DNA from: Gracilaria domingensis
Lineage: Eukaryota > Rhodophyta > Florideophyceae > Gracilariales > Gracilariaceae
Length of the DNA stretch: 64,000 nucleotides
Reading direction: 5' to 3'
NCBI GenBank assembly: GCA_022539475.1
Contig: VCMS01000158.1
Span: forward strand, 59,751-123,750
Positions 1 to 10,880 of this stretch are shown piece by piece (position 1 is the stretch's first letter; each line of letters opens with the position of its first letter). The notes below the pieces were generated by a model. It was not told the DNA's origin, made no database searches, and saw nothing but the letters and a program-made list of their open reading frames with translations. The position numbers and the translations under genes are program-made.

Positions 1-1437
1 AAAGAACTCGACGGGAGTTCCGTGGATTCAGTAACGAATAAATCGCCACACACGTCATCATCTATCGTCTCGATCAAACCATCCTTTGTCATAACCATAG
101 AACACGGTATCTCCAAGTCTTCCGCGGCGCACGTATAAGCGTTTGTCCTAGACGAGAAAGGGCATCCGCTTGGACGTTCAGAGAAGCTTTCTTGTAATGA
201 ACTTCGAAATCGAATTCCGCTAAACGGAGACGCTAGCGCATTAACCTGCCAGAGGGTTCGGATATTCCGAAAATCCAACGGAGATTCGAATGGTTGGTAT
301 TCACTACGAAGTGACTACCCATTAAGTAGGGTCGCAGTATGTTCAATGCCAAGAAGATGGCTAAAAATTCTTTCTCAGATACAGAGTAGTTCTTCTCATG
401 AACGTTCAGTGTCCTTGACCAATATCCAATCGGTCTACGAGTTCCGTCTTCCAAGGTTTGGAACAAGCGCAACCAACTTGGTAGGCAATAGCGTCTGTGA
501 CAACCGAATATGGTGAGCCAGGAGTTGGTAAGGCCAAAACTGGTGGTGACGTTACAGCGTCCACAAGGGACTGAAATGCGGAAGCTTCCGCTTCCCTGAA
601 GGGTTCCAGCTCCACTGGCCTGCCCTTCTTCAAAAGATCGTTAAGTGGAGCCGAGATCTCGGCAAAATTCGGAACGAATCTACGATACACGTTACAAAGT
701 CCAAGAAAAGAACGGAGTTCAGTTTGATTCGTCGGATGCTTAGCTTCCTTCAAGGACTTCACACGAACTTCGTCAATCGAAAGCTTTCCGGGACGGATCG
801 TATGTCCAAGATACTGAACCGAATCGTTGAAAAACTCGCCTTTCCTTAACTTCAGAGTTATTCCGGAATCGCGGAGAACACGCATGGCGTCTCGCACATG
901 AGACAAAGGATCATCCAAGTTGTTGGAGAAGATGATGATGTCATCAAGGTATAACAAACAGGTCTTCCATTTGTAGGGAGCCAGTAGAATGTCCAATGCT
1001 CTTTTGAACGTAGCGCGCGCGTTTGTGAGCCTAAAAGGCATTCGTTTTACAGGCCTTAGTGGCATACGAAACCGGTTTTCTCACGGTCTTTCTTGCAGAT
1101 AGGAACTTGCCAATATCCCCAATTCGCGTCGAGGGCCGTGAGAACCTGAGCTCTCTCGAGTGAGTCAATGCATTTGTCCATTCATGGAATCGGATAGACG
1201 TCCTTAACTGTAACCGAATTGAGGCGACGGTAATCAATACAGAATCGCCACGATCCGTCCTTCTTAGGAGCGAGTACTACCGGTGATGCCCAAGAGGATT
1301 GGGCCCGTTCGATGACTCCAGCCTTAAGCATTTTCTCAACCTGAGCTTCTTCTTCTTACCTAGCCTTAGGGCCAGCCCTATAAGGGTGTTGCGCTATCGG
1401 CCGAGTATTCGGCAAGAACAGCTAACGGACCTGTTGG
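1..1437 (-). pseudogene. pol remnant of copy B: reverse transcriptase and RNase H
   Basis: Reading leftwards from about 1,437, the translation gives the LLPNTRPIAQ-like entry to reverse transcriptase, a [11 protein letters not shown] motif, the catalytic YLDDIIIFSNN motif near 940, the FLGLCNVYRRFVPNF connection segment, and an RNase H part with GYWSRTLNVHEKNYSVSEKE near 400. The RNase H part ends with NHSNLRW, where copies A and C have DHSSLRW, so a catalytic Asp is changed. Stops and frameshifts break the frame near 1,050-1,080, 1,360 and 475. A partial ADALSR-type tail is recognisable up to the window edge. Confidence 0.85.
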
Positions 1438-3197
1438 TAAGACAAGTTCGGAACGCACGCACGTTCTTCTTCCCTAAGGGACCCATAAGCTTCGATAATC
1501 TTTGACATATCTTTTAGATTGAACTGAGAGTAGGTCGATACATGACCACGATGGTAGCGAACATGGCAGATAAGCGTTGAACTATCGACGTGTGGACGGA
1601 TAACCGTACGGATACCCGTCCGATGTTGCGGAGTAGTGTTGTCCCGCCAACCAGGTCTACTAAAACGTGTGGTGTTGTTGGCGTATGGGACCTTCGGTGG
1701 TACGACCTGTGTTCCCGCGTACAGAGCCGGATCTTCCCCAGAGGAAATTGAGGTTGACAGAAACTTTGTACTAAGCAAGGACTGTCTGCCCTGGCTTTGA
1801 GCCAAATGAACATTGTCCCCACCTGGATTTTCCGTAGAAAGGTTGACGAACGAGAGTGATGGTGAGTTCTCCGCATAGAGTATCCTAAAAGACCGATGTT
1901 TCGGCTGTTGGCGAGCACGCAAAGCATCTCCCTCTGCCTGGGCGAACTGAACCAGTTCCAGGTAGGTTGCCTTCCTGTCAGATTCTCGATACCGTGACAA
2001 AAGCGTCCTGATGGCAGGATCTAAGCCATCGCAAAACAAAGCGCATCGCTCATGGTGAGAATAAACATTTCCACAACGATGGAAAGCCTTATTGAGGCGA
2101 GTCGGGTAAAGCCTTTCCGTTTCTTCGGATTTCTGTTTTGTATCGCGTAAAGCCAAGATGGCAGACTAGATCGCAGTACCGGTAGCGTATGACCTCAGAA
2201 GGTACTGAACAGCTTCCGGCCAACAAGTTACACCTCCCTCCGAGGCACCGGAAACTCCCATGACGGAGCGAAACTGATCTTCAGCCATTCCTTTAAGGAA
2301 ATACGGTACTGCCACGAAAGCCTGGGCTTCACTCATCATGAGTATGTCGGCTTCCGATACGAAACGGGCGAGAAATTCCAGTACCAAATTTGGGTCTTCA
2401 CCACTGAAAACGTGTTCTTTCAGCGTGAGGTCCATCTTCTTGATATAGTCCTTCACACGACCTGTCCCACGGGAAGTACGATCAAGTGACGAATAGTCTA
2501 AACGATAATATCCATACGATAACAGTTTCCGAAACAGGATATTAGAGGGCTTCCACTCTTTGAGTCCAATGTGCCTCCTACCCTTGTCGCGGGTCATCAT
2601 GGTGCCGTGCGCAGCATAGGTAACGTTAGACCGTGTCAGTCGTTCGGGGCTGTCACGATATCCATCATTGGACGGGTCAGATGACGAAGTAGTAGAACTG
2701 TCCGAGTCGGAGTCAGAACGAACCAAACGGTCCTCATACGTAGTCGGTCGGTCCTTTCGGAGCTTCTTTGAAGAATGACGGATTGAAACCCGAGGGCGGC
2801 CATCTTCCCTTGCTTAGGGAGCAATGAACTCTTTATCTGCCCGGAAAGTAGCCTCGAGCGTATCGATGCGACTCTGGGCTCGCTCCATCATACTCTGGAG
2901 AGTCTCGAAACGAGTTTCGATGTTCGATACGAATAGGGTCGAAGCACCGAAACCTTCCAACATGGAATTAATATCCTTACGCATGGTGCGTAGTTCTGCA
3001 CTAACATCCCTAACTTGGGCTTCCTCGACACGAGCTCGGAGAGTCTGAATATCTTGCAGATGATCGGTATTCGATATACGAAGAACCTGCACATGGGTCT
3101 TCAACTCTTCAACCTCCTGTACGAGAGAACCCAACTGGGTAGATATCACAGCCAACCCACAAGCCTGGGTAGCCGGGACATCCGGGGTCTGTTTCAA
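1422..3197 (-). pseudogene. gag remnant of copy B
   Basis: One reading frame runs from 3,197 to 1,422 with two in-frame stops (2,814-2,816 and about 2,163) and no frameshift. The N-terminal third is a predicted coiled coil with regular heptads. It is followed by a Ser/Asp-rich stretch and the central gag domain (motifs SLDRTSRGTGRVKD, CWPEAVQYLLRSYA and LNKAFHRCGNVY), which aligns with gag of copies A and C. A zinc-knuckle remnant CHVRYHRGHVSTYSQF is present but lacks the second and last cysteines of the intact CCHC motif in copy A. Confidence 0.8.
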
Positions 3198-3454
3198 TTA
3201 GGCTGATGTCGGCTTTTCCTGCGCAGGATTCCGTGACACCTGCTTCGACGCGCGTGCGGCGGAGCAGTTCGAACCTTCACGAGATCCCTCTGAAGGGCCA
3301 GCCATATCAACCGAACGTGGTCCAACCTGCTTACTTCAGTACAAGTAACAAACCAAGGCCAAACCATGGCAACAAAAGCAACAAAGATATCCAAACTGGT
3401 CAACAGTAAACCAATCGAAAACGACCAACAACAATTAACACCAACTGTGGTTAA

Positions 3455-4200
3455 CCCTTTCTTATGCTTCTAAGTCGGTATACCAATATGTGGAGCAATC
3501 CCAGGAGGGAAAAGCCACCGAGGCAGTTCGAATCCCCGCTCTCAAGAGAGGTTCGCGCAGAGACAGTGAATCCGGTATCCTCCAGTATGGGTGCAAATCC
3601 ACGAGGACTTCAGGCTATACCACACGGTCGAAAGAGAATGCCCGAACGAGAAAAAGGGCCAGAAAAGGCGGACACAGTAGTGTAGATTGTAGGTGACCAA
3701 TGACGGTATCTGTAGCCAAATGTAGACATCCAAAAGTGGAACACCCAAACAGAAATAGGCGGTAATGAAACAAACCAATGGTAAAAACAAAAGAAAGAAC
3801 AGAAACAAACCCAAGTACTAGGGCGGAGAGAAAGTACCGGTCGGTAAACAAATATATGTGCACTCCACCAGTGACAAACACAACAAAAGGAAAACAAGAC
3901 CAATGATGGTATGCACTGCGTGCACTCTCCTGGGTGGGGCCGGGGGATAACTAGACCGTGCTGCGGTAACTCGCTCCGCGAGGAGTTGGAGTCGTCGCGC
4001 AGGCGAAATAGCTAGAGCTGCACACCGGGTTACCTTTACTAGGTTGGTGATGGCGGTGAGCCATCACCTAAGTAGTAGACTTAGCGGCTCTGTAGAGGGT
4101 TATTAAAAATATCCAAATAACAGATTAATCTAGCACCTCGTGTGCACCTCCCGTCCCAGACAGTCCTGACAATGTCGGACCAAAACCCACGCGATATTTC
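3455..4200 (-). repeat. LTR-like block of copy B (approximate limits)
   Basis: The block is colinear with the copy A LTR. It has a segment resembling the GGGAAAAGACACC region near 3,510 and a GGTGATGGC/GCCATCACC hairpin followed by CTAAGTAGT at 4,046-4,077. An AT-rich stretch that would be the promoter follows at 4,098-4,125. The ends are not sharp because the copy is old, and no target duplication can be assigned. Confidence 0.6.
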
Positions 4201-4625
4201 TAAAACTTATGAAAGATTCACTCCATCCAAACAACCAAATAGTGGTACACATGTACACATTCCCATACGGGATCCACGTCATCCGTGCGTCTCGTAACTT
4301 CACTTACAAAAGTTTCGGGAGTACCATCGTAGTTCCGACAGCCATCCTAGCCATCCCACGAGATTCTACCGATTTGTCGGTTTGCTCTACAAGTGCATCC
4401 TCCTATACTCCTCCCTGACTATATGAGTTGCCTCATCCCGATTACCACGCGATATGCGTTGCTTAACAAAGTGCTGTGGGCGAAGGCTTTTGCGAAGGCA
4501 CTGCGGGCAGGATTTGTCACGCAACTGGGGTTGAGTGTAGCCCCGAGACGGGCGGGGGCGACCGTAGTCTTTAGTGAAAGATGACGAGGTTTGTGGTGTC
4601 AAACACTGAATCTGCTTGTTTTAAC

Positions 4626-5474
4626 TAAGAAGTTCTTTGAATTGGCTGTACACTTCTTCGATTTCTTCTAGCTTGTTAGCCATGAGATGGAAGACGATGT
4701 ACGTGGGTGCTCCATTATTCTTGAAACCTTCGATGAGAAACGTAACCGTGGCTTTTTTTCTTGTTAACTTTGGAGTAAAGAGTTGAAAACATGCGCTTAT
4801 TTACATCGCGATGACACTTTATGTAATCATCGAGTTTGGTCTCATTGTCGAACAGTATGTTCTCGGCTTCTGTTTTAATGTAGTCATGGTCTTGTTTCGT
4901 GTTTCTATTTACCTCATTGATCACCTTTTGGAACAGTTCAAAGAGAGGAAGGTCGTCGTGCAGTTAGAAGAATGGACCCAAATAAGCGAACAGAACACTA
5001 GAAAGTAAAGCCTTGAGGAGAGTACTCTGTTTTTCTTATAATGAGTCGGGCTTTCTAGTTGAACTGGTCCTGTAAACTTTGACGGGATGTTGTTGGATGC
5101 TTTCAGTTTTTGCGCATTTTTGCGTAAAAAGAACTGTTACGTAAGAATACTTGTTCAGGTTCAGAAGGAATAGATGGTTGTGTGATGTGCTTCCCGTTCA
5201 AATGTATTTAAAGATGTGGCGTAGAGTCTCTAGGAATATCTTGGTTTTTGGCATGTATAAGGGTGTTTGCGGTCAGCTTTTCTGTGAATTGGGCGAATTC
5301 TTTGCGAGCCTTTCTTTGCGAACGACGTGCGAGGCGGTTGTAAGATTTTTTTGTCGATGCAGTGCTTGTCAAGTTGTGGGATGAACGGAGAGTGTTGTGC
5401 GCTATCATTGCCGGTGGCCCATAAGCTTCGAAGAAAACCTTATGCTTGCACTTCACGGCCACGAGCTCGCACAT
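4626..5474 (-). pseudogene. Broken protein-coding remnant, function not recognised
   Basis: Several minus-strand reading-frame pieces look like real protein. One is a basic segment at 5,474-5,208. A helical segment around 4,960-4,760 contains NEVNRNTKQDHDYIKTEAE and DDYIKCHRDVNKRMFSTL. A C-terminal segment ends at 4,626 and contains GFKNNGAPTYIVFHLMANKL. The last two join only if one base is gained or lost in an A7 run at about 4,755. Amino-acid content is that of a soluble, Lys/Asn-rich helical protein. I do not recognise the family, and the pieces might also be exons of an intron-containing gene. Confidence 0.4.
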
Positions 5475-6159
5475 CTCGTTTGCGTATGTTTTATCGCTTA
5501 GGCTACTGTAATGCTGATTGACAATTTTTTACTAAAAATCACTCTCACGGTTCTTGTTCAAAATTGGTCATGTAGAAAGCTGCTTGCTCGGGATTACGGT
5601 AAGATTATTACCAGATCCCTTGTTCAGGTCGAAAGTGGGAGCATCCAGAAACACCAAACGCAAAAAATTACATTGTGTCCGTTTGTGTATTTGCGATGCA
5701 TAATCTTTTCTGAAACCACAAAAGCGTAGACCTCAAACGCAAATAAAAAGTTATTTGAAGAGTTCTTTTCTGGTATTTACTTAAAACGCATTCCTATTGT
5801 ACCTTGTGCACGAGGCTTGAGGGCGCTTCGCTCGTCTTCTCTTCCGATAATACACACTGCACACTGTGCAAATGCATTCCACACCCCGTGAGAGAGTTGA
5901 TCCTCGGCCTAGGTATCTCCAGCCGAGCGCTCAGAAGCGCCCATTTTCGGCCATTTCCATCGCAATGCGCTCACTGCGTCTGATCTATAACCCGCGTAGC
6001 GTCGTAGTGCAACCCAAATGGCCTTTTTCCTTTCAGAACGGAGAAGTCCGATTCATTAGCGATCTCTTCGGCTATCCTTTCAAACCTTGCCGGCTGCAAC
6101 CGCTACGCCGAGTAATGTAACAAACACAGCCTCCTATACCATAACACAACCCATTCAAC
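5475..6159. other. Stretch without a recognised gene
   Basis: AT-rich to mixed sequence between the broken gene on the left and the Harbinger-type remnant on the right. Short ORFs occur on both strands, but none shows a motif or convincing composition. I could not find terminal inverted repeats that would mark the left end of the Harbinger element. Confidence 0.5.
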
Positions 6160-7448
6160 ATGTTCGCCATAATACCGGCATCTACAGTTCAATCAGTTGC
6201 AATGCAGTCCGCTGTAGTAATGGAACTGTATCGACATTCGCTCTTTATCTCCAGCCGATCGATGATTCCGACTAAACAGGTGCGCAGCCGTCAACCAACT
6301 ACTATCAAACGAATTACAACGTTTGAGACAATTGAGCGTCAGCTCAATGACCGTTCATTTAAGCGTGCGTTTCGCGTTTCGAGACCTGATTTCTGCAAGC
6401 TGCACGATAAGGTCTCTCCATTCTTACAAATGTCAATGTCAAATGGGACGCCGATCAGGCCGAGAGGTGATAACTACGCGAACGAGACTGGCAGTAACCT
6501 TGCGGATGCTAACAGGGCAAGTTATCTTGACATGATGATTGGGTTTTCTATAGGTTACTCGACTGCTTATGCTATTTTCCATGAGACTCGAAAAGTTCTC
6601 ATGAAATGTCTTCTCTCCCTGGGGTTCCGACGACTCTGGACAAACTTGAAGAACTATCTAAGAAATTTAAACATTCGCGTCGTCACCGTAAGAGCCCATT
6701 GACGGGCTGTATAGGGGCTTTGAACGGTATCGCGGTTCGGACTCGAAAGCCTAACTGCCCTCATGCCGCCGCATACTACTGTCGCAAAGGATTCTATTAC
6801 TTGCCAGTTCAGGCAATGGTGGACTCCGAGTACCGTTTCATGGACGTATCCATCCGATACATGGGGTCTACGCACAATTCCCTTGCCCATGCCGTTTCAA
6901 AATTGGGAAAGCTTCTGGAGGGAGGTGGGCTACTTTATCAGTTTTGGGTGGCGGGTGATGAAGCCTATGTATGCACCGAAAGCCTGATTACACCAATTCC
7001 ACTCTCCCAAATACAACATTGGTATCAGGATGGCTTCAATTCTTACCTTTCTTCCCTCCGTATTCATGTCGAGCAGACCTTCTGTATGTTAGTGGCCAGG
7101 TGGCGCATTATGAGTAAGCTGGAGTACGATGTAGATGTATGCGCTGAAATCGTTTCTGTGTGCATGAAGCTGCACAATTTTTCTTTGGATAACAAACCAA
7201 CCCCTGGATTGGACATTTCACAGGATGAGGTTTGCGAGTTGGACGAAGAGGTGCGCAAATGGTATGATTCGTGCAAGAAACGAAACGTTTATTGGGAGAG
7301 CAACGACCCCACTGCAGTTGCAGGTGTGATTGCTGAGGTATCGATGTCTCAGAAGAGAAATGATCTTGTATCGGTCATTCGTTCGAAGGGTCTCAGACGC
7401 CCTGAAATTACGGGAGTGCCAGCCCGAGTTCCGTTGGACGAGCAGTAA
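6160..7448 (+). pseudogene. PIF/Harbinger-type transposase remnant (DDE_Tnp_4 fold)
   Basis: Two overlapping plus-strand frames make up one transposase. The 5' frame (to about 6,625) holds the N-terminal helical region (FRVSRPDFCKLHDKVSPF and a second helix pair). The 3' frame (from about 6,606) holds the RNase H-like catalytic domain: GCIGALNGIAV, YYCRKGFYYLPVQAMVD, GSTHN, GDEAYVCTESLITP and RIHVEQTFCMLVARWRIM. One frameshift near 6,625 separates them. The first catalytic Asp of the DDE triad, normally in G-A-I-D-G, is Asn here (codon 6,723-6,725). The second Asp (6,957-6,959) and the Glu (7,071-7,073) are kept. The copy is therefore predicted inactive twice over. A domesticated HARBI1-like gene is possible but the frameshift argues against it. 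Confidence 0.75.
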
Positions 7449-7804
7449 CTGCCCTTGTGGAGGCACTGTAGGAACGGAGAGGACGGGATGTTGATGCTCG
7501 GCAGCTGCTCAAGTCATTCTCCGTCTGACACACACGCCTGACCCTACTTCATCAGAAAACTGAAAGTTTCATCTTGAAAGCAAAGTAGCTATGTTGAGAG
7601 AACTCGCGAACATCGCCCACTGTTGCGATCAAGCGTGTAGTGCAGACCCTGTACCTACAGTCTATTATCCACACCTGCCTTTGCAATCTTCTAAACATAA
7701 AAGAACCCATAACGTTTCCTTCTTTAAAAGAGTCCTTTGTTCTGTCCCACTCTGCCCTTCTCCCCTCCTTCTCTTGTCCAACTCAAGCTCAACACAGATC
7801 GACA

Positions 7805-8060
7805 GGGTCCTTTCATTTCGAGTACAGTTCTTGACCTGTACGTGAGATGAACTGCTAGAGCTTCAGTTTCTCAATTGCTGATAATTGAAGCTCTAGGCGG
7901 TTCATTTCGCGTACAGACAAGCTATCCACAGATAGAGGTAACTGGAGAGCCGCGAAGTACATTTCGAGTACAGTTATTGACCTGTACGAGAGATGAACTG
8001 CTAGAACTTCAGTTCTTCAATTGCTGAGTAACTGAAACTCTAGAGCCTTTCGTGGCGGGC
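7805..8060. repeat. Two direct repeats, each able to form a hairpin
   Basis: A unit starting CATTTCGAGTACAGTT, then TTGACCTGTACG and GAGATGAACTGCTAGA, occurs at about 7,815 and again at about 7,969. Inside each unit the segment around CTAGAGCTTCAGTT is followed by its near reverse complement (AATTGAAGCTCTAG in the first, AACTGAAACTCTAGAG in the second). The second copy is slightly shorter and diverged. This looks like a tandemly duplicated small palindromic element. The remaining sequence to 8,330 contains no gene I can support. Confidence 0.6.
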
Positions 8061-8333
8061 AGGCGCACAACTGCACTTCTGGCGGTGGATGGCATGGGGT
8101 AGTGCTACGGTAGAACGGCTGGGGAAGAAGCGTAAAAATGAGAAGAGCATATTGATCAAAGTGACATTGACACAGAGTACTTCTAAACTAAGTGGTCATT
8201 CCCACCACCACCCAGTGACTGTTGACTAGAAAGTATCCAGTCACCACGATCAGAGTAGAGTTATAATAAATGCAACTACATAACCTGTATTCAAACATCA
8301 CACACAACTGAAACAAAGCACATAAAATGATAG

Positions 8334-9594
8334 TCAGTTGTTGTTGTCCACGTCTGTCAATATTCGAGATTTCTCTCGGAGAAGCCGATAGAGTCTCTTA
8401 TTGCGGAGCAACGTAGCTCGCGCAATTTCCTGAACTTCCTCGTCGTCCATTTACATCGCACGTCGGTACCGGTCCGCACTGGTCATGATCAGGTCCACTA
8501 GTTCGTTCTCTTGCTTGGCTTCCTACACTCTCCCTTCTTCATTTTCTATCATCGCGCGAGAGATATTTGATCTCTGCATTTGCTCCTCGATCATGCTCTG
8601 GAACTCATCAATTCGACGAGAAAAGTTTTCAAAGCTGCATTCCGCATCCGAACTTTTTCTTTTCTTTGAAAGACGCTTGTCCGTCCTTCTTTCATCCATG
8701 TCACACGTCCCTATGCCTTCACCCAGATCTTTTCTTTCGAGAGCCGATTAGCTTTGAAGCCGCACGCAATACATTCGTGTCTTCTTCCGGAGTCCCGACT
8801 TTGCAAACCGCGAATATGATGAGCGAGCGTTTCGAATTCATTTTATAGCCACCTTGCTCCACGAACGACAGAAAATTCACAAACCTCTTAGGGTCAGTCT
8901 GGCCAGAGGCTGACCAGTTATTGTAGACTTTCGCAAACTCCGTCTTCGAAGAATAGAAATGTTCCTTAAGAAGAGATGCTCCTCTGTCACATAAAGGATC
9001 GTGCTCCGAGTCAATATTATCTAACGATCCAGCAAAATCCCATGCCGACCTCATCTTGGTATCACTGAAACGCTTCACGATCCTTCCTCACATTGCTTCG
9101 CGTTAAGCATGAGCGTCCTGCTGTGCTCTACTTAGTTCTTCACCAGACCTTCGCGACAAAAACGTACAGCGTTGATCATCCCGCAACAATATGATCAATC
9201 GTGACAACTCATAGAGACAAAAATTAGGCGAAGCCTTCTTCTTGCTTTTCTTCCTCGCCGAACGCTTCTCCTGAAATGACTTCGTCATCTCACTCACGAT
9301 CCTTTCCCGTTCTGCGCTTGACATCTGCTCTATGATCGAAGGAAGTTCTGGAAAAATCCGCAAAATGGGATGATGATTTCCATGTTGGTTTTGTTCCCAA
9401 CGAAGATAGGCCTGTAACGCAATGTTCTGTTCAATTAAGGAAAGAAAGAAATATCCCTCTGTGGTTAGGAGGTAAATAAAAATTAGACTTCTTGCAATAA
9501 GCTCCGACTCATTTCGGTTGTGTAACTTCAATCCCTTCTCTAGGCTTATTGACTTGAGGTTTTTCACGCCAAGACTTCGCAAATATGAATGCAA
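8334..9594 (-). pseudogene. Broken coding region beside the Harbinger remnant, unknown function
   Basis: A minus-strand frame runs from 9,594 to about 8,720 with two in-frame stops near 9,103 and 9,091. After a shift near 8,735 it continues to a terminal stop at 8,334-8,336 with two further in-frame stops. The middle contains FYSSKTEFAKVYNNWSASGQ followed by DPKRFVNFLSFV, and the tail is a charged predicted coiled coil (DEFQSMIEEQMQRS, LLRNKRLYRLLREKSR). The W-x-x-S-G-x-x-D-P pattern and the position next to a Harbinger transposase suggest the element's accessory DNA-binding ORF, but this is a guess. No database family is assigned. Confidence 0.4.
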
Positions 9595-10297
9595 ATGTAT
9601 TACATGCTATTCGTTTTTGAAACGGCAGGTTAAAAACTGTTGTCGCCTTGCATCATAGAGTGGAATCGGGCGGTGAGTTCGTGTTTGCTTTTCCGAAAAT
9701 GGAATTTACTCGCGGGCTGTTTGTGCATTAGGCGTAATGCTGCTGCTTGCAGCGTTTTTTTTTTGGGTAGCGACAAACGATGGCATTTTCGTTTGACACA
9801 TGGGGGAGGACGCTATTTTCAGAATCATTTTTTTGGCAGTAAAGTAAGCGTGGTTGAGTGTCTATGAATGCGGAGGGGGTCTTTTGTTAGTATAGGAGTT
9901 CGTCTACAAGGAAGGGCCATGAACTTGGGTGCTGCCGACGTTTGGCGCGTCGATGCGCGCCATATCGAGTAGTTGGGACAAATTGCAGTAAAATATACGA
10001 TCAAGAACGCAGTAAAGTATACCTACCACTTCCAGTAAGGGGTGCGTCGTTCGCACAGAAGGTGGAGATTTGCGTCTACTTTGCACCCGTCTTTCTTGTC
10101 TTGAGCTCCGGGTCGCAAAAAGAAATCTGGGCCTAGAACACGTTCATTATGCCCGCATGGCATGCTGTGCTTTACAGCTCTGAGATGGAGTGCGGCGTTT
10201 AAGAAAGTGCTTGAGCTGCTCGAGAGGACGACAAAATCCGCCAATCATGCGCTGCCACATTTCTGTCGTTCACGTTCACGCGTGAATTCACGCTCAG
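9595..10297. other. Stretch without a recognised gene
   Basis: About 700 bp of mixed-composition sequence between the broken coding region and the left target duplication of the piggyBac-type element. It has a T9 run near 9,760 and a few short ORFs without motifs. I see no RNA gene or repeat here. Confidence 0.5.
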
Positions 10298-10301
10298 TTA
10301 A

Positions 10302-10484
10302 CCCCATGCTGTGTGTGTGAGGAATTTTCCTCACGCACATTTTGGGTGAGGTGTGCGTGAGTTGGTCCCATCTCACCCAACGTGGGTGACGTGGTCCCGT
10401 TGGTGCGTGAGCCTCACCCAACCGGCAAGGTGAGCTCACGCATTCCCTCACCAAACGGGACCAAATCATCACCCACACGACGAT
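10302..10484 (+). repeat. Left terminal inverted repeat of the piggyBac-type element
   Basis: 183 bp that match the reverse complement of 26,878-27,060 with about four mismatches by hand count. Short motifs recur inside, notably CTCACCC/GGGTGAG and TCACGCAC, in both orientations, including the perfect palindrome GAGGAATTTTCCTC near 10,320. Such clustered motifs are plausible transposase-binding sites. Confidence 0.95.
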
Positions 10485-10880
10485 TTTCCATTCTTCGCCA
10501 GTAATGTTCGTTCGATCGTTCTTCAGTGATTACCCAACAGCTTGCACAATTTATAGTAGAAGTCCAGGGATTGGGTTAAGAAAATTACAGCCAAGAAAGA
10601 TCTACATCCCTTACCAACACTTTCTGTCCTCAGTACAAATCAAACCTTCTTATCCAACATTTTACTACAACAATACGCTTCACAACATTTCTTCTTCTTC
10701 TTTTTCTTTATTTTGGACATCAGAGTTCTATTACTAAACTGAAGTAAAGCATGACAAAAAGGAGACAGCAATTATGCCCTTTTGTCTCTGTTTCCAACTC
10801 AGCATGAACGTTTCTAATGATGTATTCTACCAACACACAGTCTTCGACAATAAAACGTTTTCCTTGCAACAACAGCGAGT

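Larger units (their letters stand above)
1..4200 (-). mobile_element. Decayed Ty3/gypsy retrotransposon, copy B (runs off the left edge)
   Basis: On the minus strand an LTR-like block (about 3,455-4,200) is followed by gag and then pol remnants running leftwards to the window edge. The proteins align with the better preserved copies A and C along gag, reverse transcriptase and RNase H but are clearly more diverged, so this is an older subfamily. The protease and the end of gag are missing: gag sequence runs straight into the start of reverse transcriptase near 1,430, an internal deletion. Integrase and the 3' LTR lie outside the window. Several stop codons make it non-autonomous. Confidence 0.85.

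Noticed and set aside
10245-10478. 77-codon minus-strand ORF, also seen as part of an ORF at 26,719-27,240
   Set aside because: It lies within the terminal inverted repeat of the piggyBac-type element; its repetition is due to the repeat.
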